The notes beneath the pieces were generated by a model. It did no database searches, was not told the origin of the DNA, and saw nothing but the letters and a program-made list of their open reading frames with translations. Shown piece after piece: positions 60,501 to 64,000 of a DNA stretch of 64,000 nucleotides. A program made the translations under genes and the position numbers. Each line of letters starts with the position of its first letter. Position 1 is the first letter of the stretch. Origin of the DNA: UBA2336 sp036787955. Lineage in GTDB: Bacteria; Bacteroidota; Bacteroidia; Cytophagales; Cyclobacteriaceae. The stretch spans positions 7,223-71,222 of the forward strand of contig DAIQOI010000013.1 of NCBI GenBank assembly GCA_036787955.1, written 5' to 3'.

Positions 60501-60907
60501 ATCTCACCCCCGGGTGGCACCGGATTTCGGTAATGGCATGGGACACCCACAACAATCCCGCTTCGGCATCGGTCCGTTTCAGGGTGGGCACTGAACAATT
60601 GCAGATCACCAGTTTTGGAAATTATCCCAATCCTTTCCGGGATGGCACCGATCTTTATTTTACACACAACCGGGCCGGAGATGATCTGGAAGTGAGTTTG
60701 GAAATATATAGTCCTTTATCGGGCTTAATTATGCGCAAGAAATTCCAGATAACTGAAAGTCCGTACCGGGTTGAGTTGCTTAGTCTTGATGCAGAACATT
60801 TCAATAAAAATCCGGCAGCGGGTGTATACGTAGCCCGTCTGGTAGTTCGTTCTTTGGCTAATGGCTCTAAAAATGAGCAGGTTAGCCGGCTTATATATGT
60901 GAAATAG
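57542..60907 (+). CDS. porU: Type IX secretion sortase-like signal peptidase PorU
   Basis: 1121 residues from ATG 57542. PorU is the cysteine peptidase of the type IX system that removes cargo C-terminal domains and attaches cargo to the surface. After a signal peptide (cut near LVAQ) comes a beta-rich N-terminal region, then the gingipain-like C25 peptidase domain. The catalytic His is in NYSGHGSERQW (H642) and the catalytic Cys in VTATCEFGRQDDP (C675). Ig-like segments follow, and the chain ends in a type A sorting domain starting with NYPNPFRDGTDLYF and ending RLIYVK. porV follows after 28 nt. Length and order match known PorU proteins. Confidence 0.93.
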   Translation: MRKTAYLFLVIFYVAVIQLVAQSSILQSGYWYKVAVKQNGVYRISRSQFVKMGFSATTDPRKIRIFGYPAGMLPQSNAVARSEGLTELAILVTGQEDGIFHNNDAIYFYAEGPDRHWYDSAREVFGYEKNLYSDYSFYFITVGPGNGKRITTISNLEGTYPLIESYDNFIYHESDLHNELKSGRMWFGEKFDLTTELTFKFPLPGIVPGSSIKLISEVMAQSFQSTSFNLFLNNQPVGSQILGPVPNDRYGVKGQIKRDTFLIPEPSVHAATVNELQLRYVYQKSPSGRSVGYLSYFLIQTRQQLRLTGGQLVFRSAESTRQPTSTFSIGNTTGQTEIWNITHPFDVARQEKSFNAGITTFSAASADLQTYIAFGPDAPAPALIGKVANQHLTALPAANLIIVTHENFLPEAQRLARHRQTASGWAVNVVTTTQVYNEFSGGRQDISAIRDFVKHQFDKEPGTVRALLLFGKGSYDYRNILPNNRNFVPTYQSRNSLHPLLTYSSDDFFGFLENHEGEWSEAPAINHTLDIAVGRLPVKSMTEAKQIVDKIIAYESTARLNRSWRKTIAFVADDGDGNLHATHADILAENIEQNFSHADVRKLYLDAFPQISGAAGQTSPQARNELQRLFLDGAFIINYSGHGSERQWAQERLLDELFISGLRNTRLPILVTATCEFGRQDDPVFVSGAELLLLKPQAGAIALVSTSRPVFASNNFFLNQAFYQALFTGSAQFLGEVFRITKNNSLSGVANRNFSLIGDPSLLLLLPENNIVITSIATQNGGDTLRALSKVIVTGEVRQSDNTTHTSFNGTVQLTVFDKPSGRITLGNENPPFGYNEFRTHLFRGQASVEHGVFSAEFIVPRSINYAVGKGKLSAYAFTSDATQNASGYQKDFKVGQSEEVYPPDSNPPSIEIFVGDTTFVDGAEVPENTRLVVRLQDESGISPSNFGIGNALSASLDDSEILDLTRYYEADLNDYTRGTIIYPLFNLTPGWHRISVMAWDTHNNPASASVRFRVGTEQLQITSFGNYPNPFRDGTDLYFTHNRAGDDLEVSLEIYSPLSGLIMRKKFQITESPYRVELLSLDAEHFNKNPAAGVYVARLVVRSLANGSKNEQVSRLIYVK

Positions 60908-60908
60908 T

Positions 60909-60916
60909 TATCTTTG
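60909..60916 (+). promoter_or_regulatory. -7 box between porU and porV
   Basis: TATCTTTG matches TAnnTTTG, 19 nt before ATG 60936, so porV can be made apart from porU. Confidence 0.45.
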
Positions 60917-60935
60917 AACCCTTTCGAACAGTTTC

Positions 60936-62081
60936 ATGACTCGTAAAAATCTTGCCTCTTTTACCCTGATGTTTGTTTTTGTGGGTGCGATGCACGCCCA
61001 ACAACCCGGAATTATCCTTGGCAGCGACACCACCTTCCGGGTAATCACCACAGCCGTTCCTTTTCTCATGATTAGTCCTGATGCGCGAAGTGCCGCCCTG
61101 GGTGATGCCGGATCAGCCCTGTCGCCCGATATCAATTCGGCTTTCTGGAATCCCGCCAAGGTGGTCTTTATCGAAGACTCCTACGGTGGAGGCATTTCCT
61201 GGACACCCTGGCTGGGAAAGATCGTAAACGACATGTGGATTGCCTACCTGCCCGGTTTTTACAAGATATCACGCGAACAGGCTGTTGCAGGATCGCTGAA
61301 ATACTTCGACCTGGGCGATATCAGTTTCCGTGGAAGCGGCAATGAACCGCTGGGCGACTTTAATCCGCGTGAATTGGCCCTGGATATTACCTATTCCCGT
61401 ATGCTTACCGAGGCATTCAGCGTAGGACTTACCGGAAGATACATCTATTCCAACCTCACCGGCTCGTTGCAATCGGGAGCAGTGGATGCCCGGCCCATCA
61501 ACTCTGTGGCAGTCGATTTGGGCGTCTTTTATACCAAAGAACTTCAAAGCGCCAAAACGTCCAACCTCTCCCTGGCGGCAGTCATCTCCAACATCGGCCC
61601 CAAGGTATCCTACACCGACAACGCCAACCGGAACTTCATCCCTACCAATCTGCGGCTGGGTGCAGCCTACACCCGCGAAGTGGACCCCTTTAACTCTTTC
61701 ACTTTTGTGGCCGACCTGAACAAACTGATGGTGCCCACCATTAACAGGGGGCAGTCGGTACTAAGCGGCATGTTCAGTTCATTTACCGATGCACCTGGAG
61801 GGTTTTCGGAGGAGATTAAGGAATTTATTCTTAATACAGGGGTTGAATACTGGTACAACCGAACATTTGCCGCGCGAATCGGGTACTTCCTTGAAGCAAA
61901 AGAAAAAGGGAACCGGAAATACATGACCCTCGGACTGGGTTTTCGGAACCAGAAGTCGTTTGGTATTGACGTAGCATATCTGGTGCCCACCAACAGCCGG
62001 GAAAATCCCCTGGCCGAAACCCTTCGCTTCTCCCTGCTCTTTCAGATTAAAAAGGCAGCAGAAGAATCTGTTACAGACTAA
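60936..62081 (+). CDS. porV: Type IX secretion outer-membrane barrel PorV (LptO)
   Basis: 381 residues. A signal peptide (cut near MHAQ) is followed by the PorV-type N-terminus, TAVPFLMISPDARSAALGDAGSALSPDINSAFWNPAKV, quoted in parts: PFLMISPDARSAALGDAG and INSAFWNPAKV. The rest is a 14-strand FadL-like barrel (VGLTGRYIYSNLTGSL, FAARIGYFLEAKE). PorV carries cargo from the Sov pore to PorU at the surface. It lies next to porU, as in many Bacteroidota. Confidence 0.93.
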   Translation: MTRKNLASFTLMFVFVGAMHAQQPGIILGSDTTFRVITTAVPFLMISPDARSAALGDAGSALSPDINSAFWNPAKVVFIEDSYGGGISWTPWLGKIVNDMWIAYLPGFYKISREQAVAGSLKYFDLGDISFRGSGNEPLGDFNPRELALDITYSRMLTEAFSVGLTGRYIYSNLTGSLQSGAVDARPINSVAVDLGVFYTKELQSAKTSNLSLAAVISNIGPKVSYTDNANRNFIPTNLRLGAAYTREVDPFNSFTFVADLNKLMVPTINRGQSVLSGMFSSFTDAPGGFSEEIKEFILNTGVEYWYNRTFAARIGYFLEAKEKGNRKYMTLGLGFRNQKSFGIDVAYLVPTNSRENPLAETLRFSLLFQIKKAAEESVTD

Positions 62082-62086
62082 CACAC

Positions 62087-63346
62087 ATGCCCGACCGAAA
62101 GAAGCAGCCACCTTTTCAGAAATCAATCAACTTTCAACTAAAATTACCCGAAGCTATTCACCGGCCGGGTAAAGCACCCTTATTTATTCTTCATGGCGGT
62201 GAGCAGGAAATAATCCGGGTTGAATTTGTTTTCTGTGCAGGAAAGTGGTTTGAAACCACTCCCGGCTTATCTCATTTCAGCTCCACTTTATTAACCAAAG
62301 GAACTTCCGGATTGTCGGGAAATGAAATTGCATCTCTGTTGGAAGAGCTGGGTTATCATGTCGAAACCGGTACCTCACCGGACTACACCTACCTGGCGGT
62401 TTCCGGCTTGCGCAAAAATTTTAAGCCAGCTATCGAAATCATCAGGTCCTGCCTGACAGACCCTGTGTTTCCCGAACACGAACTACAACAACAAAAGCAT
62501 ATATACATTCAGCAACTCAGCGTAAACCGGGAAAGAACCAGCTACCTTGCTTCAAGACTTTTCAGGCAGCATATTTTTGGAAAGGATCATCCTTATGCAG
62601 CAGAGGCCGATGAGACCCGGGTAAGTCAGCTTACACGCGAGGAAATTGCCGCCTATTACGCACGTCACTATGGCGATTTCACGGTATTTCTGACCGGAAA
62701 AACCGATGATGTGATCCGGGAAAGCATCAGCGATCTGATAGAGCGGTTAAACTGGCAGGCACATGCCAAACCGGAACATCGCATCAGTCCGGGCAATATC
62801 AGAAAGGTAAGTCAATCGAAGCCAAAAGCCGTACAAGCTTCCGTCCGAATCGGAAAAATTACGATTTCAAGAAGTCATCCGGACTTTCCGCAACTGGTTC
62901 TTGCCAATTACGTGTTAGGTGGTTATTTCGGTTCCCGGCTAATGAAGGTTATCCGCGAAGAGAAAGGCCTTACATATGGCATTTATTCCGGTATTCAAAG
63001 TCAGAAAAATGCAACGGTATTTTCTGTCAGTGCGGATGTAAACCTGAACCAGGCCGAGGCCGTAATTGAAGAAATTTTAAATCAGTTGAAAGACTTACGC
63101 ACCCATGCAGTACAACTCAGAGAGCTGGAGTTGGCAAAGAGCCATTTCATAGGGAACTTGCAAAATGAGATGTCGAACATTTTTGCGCACATGGAAAGAT
63201 TCAAGACCATACATCTGTTTGACCTGCCGCACAACTACTATAGTCAGCTTATTCAGAAGATAGATTCAGCCAAATCCGAGGATATCATGGGTGTCATGGA
63301 AAAGCACCTTCATGAAGATGAAATGATCATTGCCCTGGCAGGTTAA
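62087..63346 (+). CDS. M16-family protein lacking the zinc motif
   Basis: 419 residues from ATG 62087 (5 nt after porV). It has the M16 two-domain layout: N-terminal half with RVEFVFCAGKWFETTPGLSHFSSTLLTKGT and C-terminal half with VLGGYFGSRLMKVIREEKGLTYGIYSGI. In active peptidases the first block has HxxEH; here it reads HFSST, so the catalytic Glu and second His are missing. It is the inactive partner type, which usually pairs with an active M16 subunit. The close linkage to porU-porV is unexplained. No signal peptide is evident. Confidence 0.82.
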   Translation: MPDRKKQPPFQKSINFQLKLPEAIHRPGKAPLFILHGGEQEIIRVEFVFCAGKWFETTPGLSHFSSTLLTKGTSGLSGNEIASLLEELGYHVETGTSPDYTYLAVSGLRKNFKPAIEIIRSCLTDPVFPEHELQQQKHIYIQQLSVNRERTSYLASRLFRQHIFGKDHPYAAEADETRVSQLTREEIAAYYARHYGDFTVFLTGKTDDVIRESISDLIERLNWQAHAKPEHRISPGNIRKVSQSKPKAVQASVRIGKITISRSHPDFPQLVLANYVLGGYFGSRLMKVIREEKGLTYGIYSGIQSQKNATVFSVSADVNLNQAEAVIEEILNQLKDLRTHAVQLRELELAKSHFIGNLQNEMSNIFAHMERFKTIHLFDLPHNYYSQLIQKIDSAKSEDIMGVMEKHLHEDEMIIALAG

Positions 63347-63420
63347 GGGGCCGAGCCGGATGGCTTATTGATTAAAAAAGGCAGGTAAGAACTTATGCTG
63401 AAGCACGGTAAGTGCCTACA

Positions 63421-63456
63421 AAAAATAAACCCTACCCGATTACTCAGGTAGGGTTT
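63421..63456 (-). terminator. Terminator of the rRNA operon
   Basis: AAACCCTACC (63427-63436) pairs with GGTAGGGTTT (63447-63456). Read on the minus strand the stem is followed by ATTTTTT, just after the 5S gene, as expected for the end of an rrn operon. Confidence 0.85.
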
Positions 63457-63466
63457 GAATAAAAAA

Positions 63467-63576
<110 letters not shown>

Positions 63577-63674
63577 AACTCTTTCCAACCGGTGCCACCG
63601 GATTGGGTAATATTTTTTGACAAGTGGAAGAAAGAATACAGCAAAGCGATTTACGTGCACATAGGTCGTGCGAA

Positions 63675-64000
<326 letters not shown>

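Noticed and set aside
63577..63674. Possible tRNA in the 23S-5S spacer
   Set aside because: No cloverleaf, TTCGA-type T loop or CCA end is visible in the 98 nt.

Overview
The window reads as chromosomal DNA of a member of the Bacteroidota, most likely the Cytophagales/Cytophagia group. The signs are type IX secretion and gliding genes (gldH, porU, porV), a single-chain SecDF, the Na+-pumping NADH dehydrogenase subunit NqrF, a RicT/PSP1 protein, almost no Shine-Dalgarno sequences, and many exact copies of the Bacteroidota -7 promoter box TAnnTTTG just ahead of genes. It is mostly a gene-dense housekeeping region. No insertion sequence, prophage, CRISPR array or tRNA gene was found. The right end enters an rRNA operon on the minus strand (5S complete, 23S 3' part).

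Layout. 1-6.3 kb: start of a divergent kdsD-like gene, recQ, purD, ricT-gldH, then a visibly AT-richer two-ORF cassette (winged-helix regulator plus phosphoribosyltransferase) that starts in a perfect 38-bp palindrome. 6.3-13.1 kb (minus): nrnA, FKBP lipoprotein, rdgB, uridine-kinase-like gene, a small membrane protein and secDF. 13.2-20.5 kb: ndk, homogentisate dioxygenase, C-terminal protease, then hemerythrin-ruvX-def and methionine aminotransferase-amidase. 20.5-26.3 kb (minus): nfu, two paralogous dicarboxylate/amino-acid symporters, an aspartate-type aminotransferase, recR and clpS. 26.3-39.3 kb: a Na+/solute symporter, a five-gene minus operon deoC-gapN-acyP-MBL-ATL, a degenerate secreted nuclease-like protein, a 1163-residue TPR protein, two overlapping ~40-residue membrane peptides, and lpd. 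39.4-45.5 kb: fabG, then the sulfur amino-acid operon osmC-metY-metX-hom, and pcm. 45.6-63.3 kb: nqrF, an arginase-fold protein, Nramp transporter, rtcB, an operon of FAD oxidase/propeller-barrel protein/yicC, and a plus-strand run MBL-pssA-porU-porV-M16.

The most striking element is the leader of the methionine operon. A SAM-I (S-box) riboswitch is followed, 7 nt after its P1 helix, by an unannotated 51-codon ORF ending in Met-Met-(Cys)5-Ile-(Cys)3-stop, and only then by osmC-metY-metX-hom. This looks like a two-input leader: an RNA sensor for S-adenosylmethionine in series with a ribosome sensor for cysteine (or Cys-tRNA) supply.

Other points of note: an A7 tract exactly where the HTH and phosphoribosyltransferase frames would fuse into one protein; six genes whose TAnnTTTG box ends only 4-8 nt before the start codon, suggesting leaderless mRNAs; a pair of REP-like hairpins translated into the RdgB tail; and several family members lacking canonical catalytic residues (arginase fold, M16, thermonuclease, MGMT). 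All functional calls come from reading motifs by eye; no database search was run.
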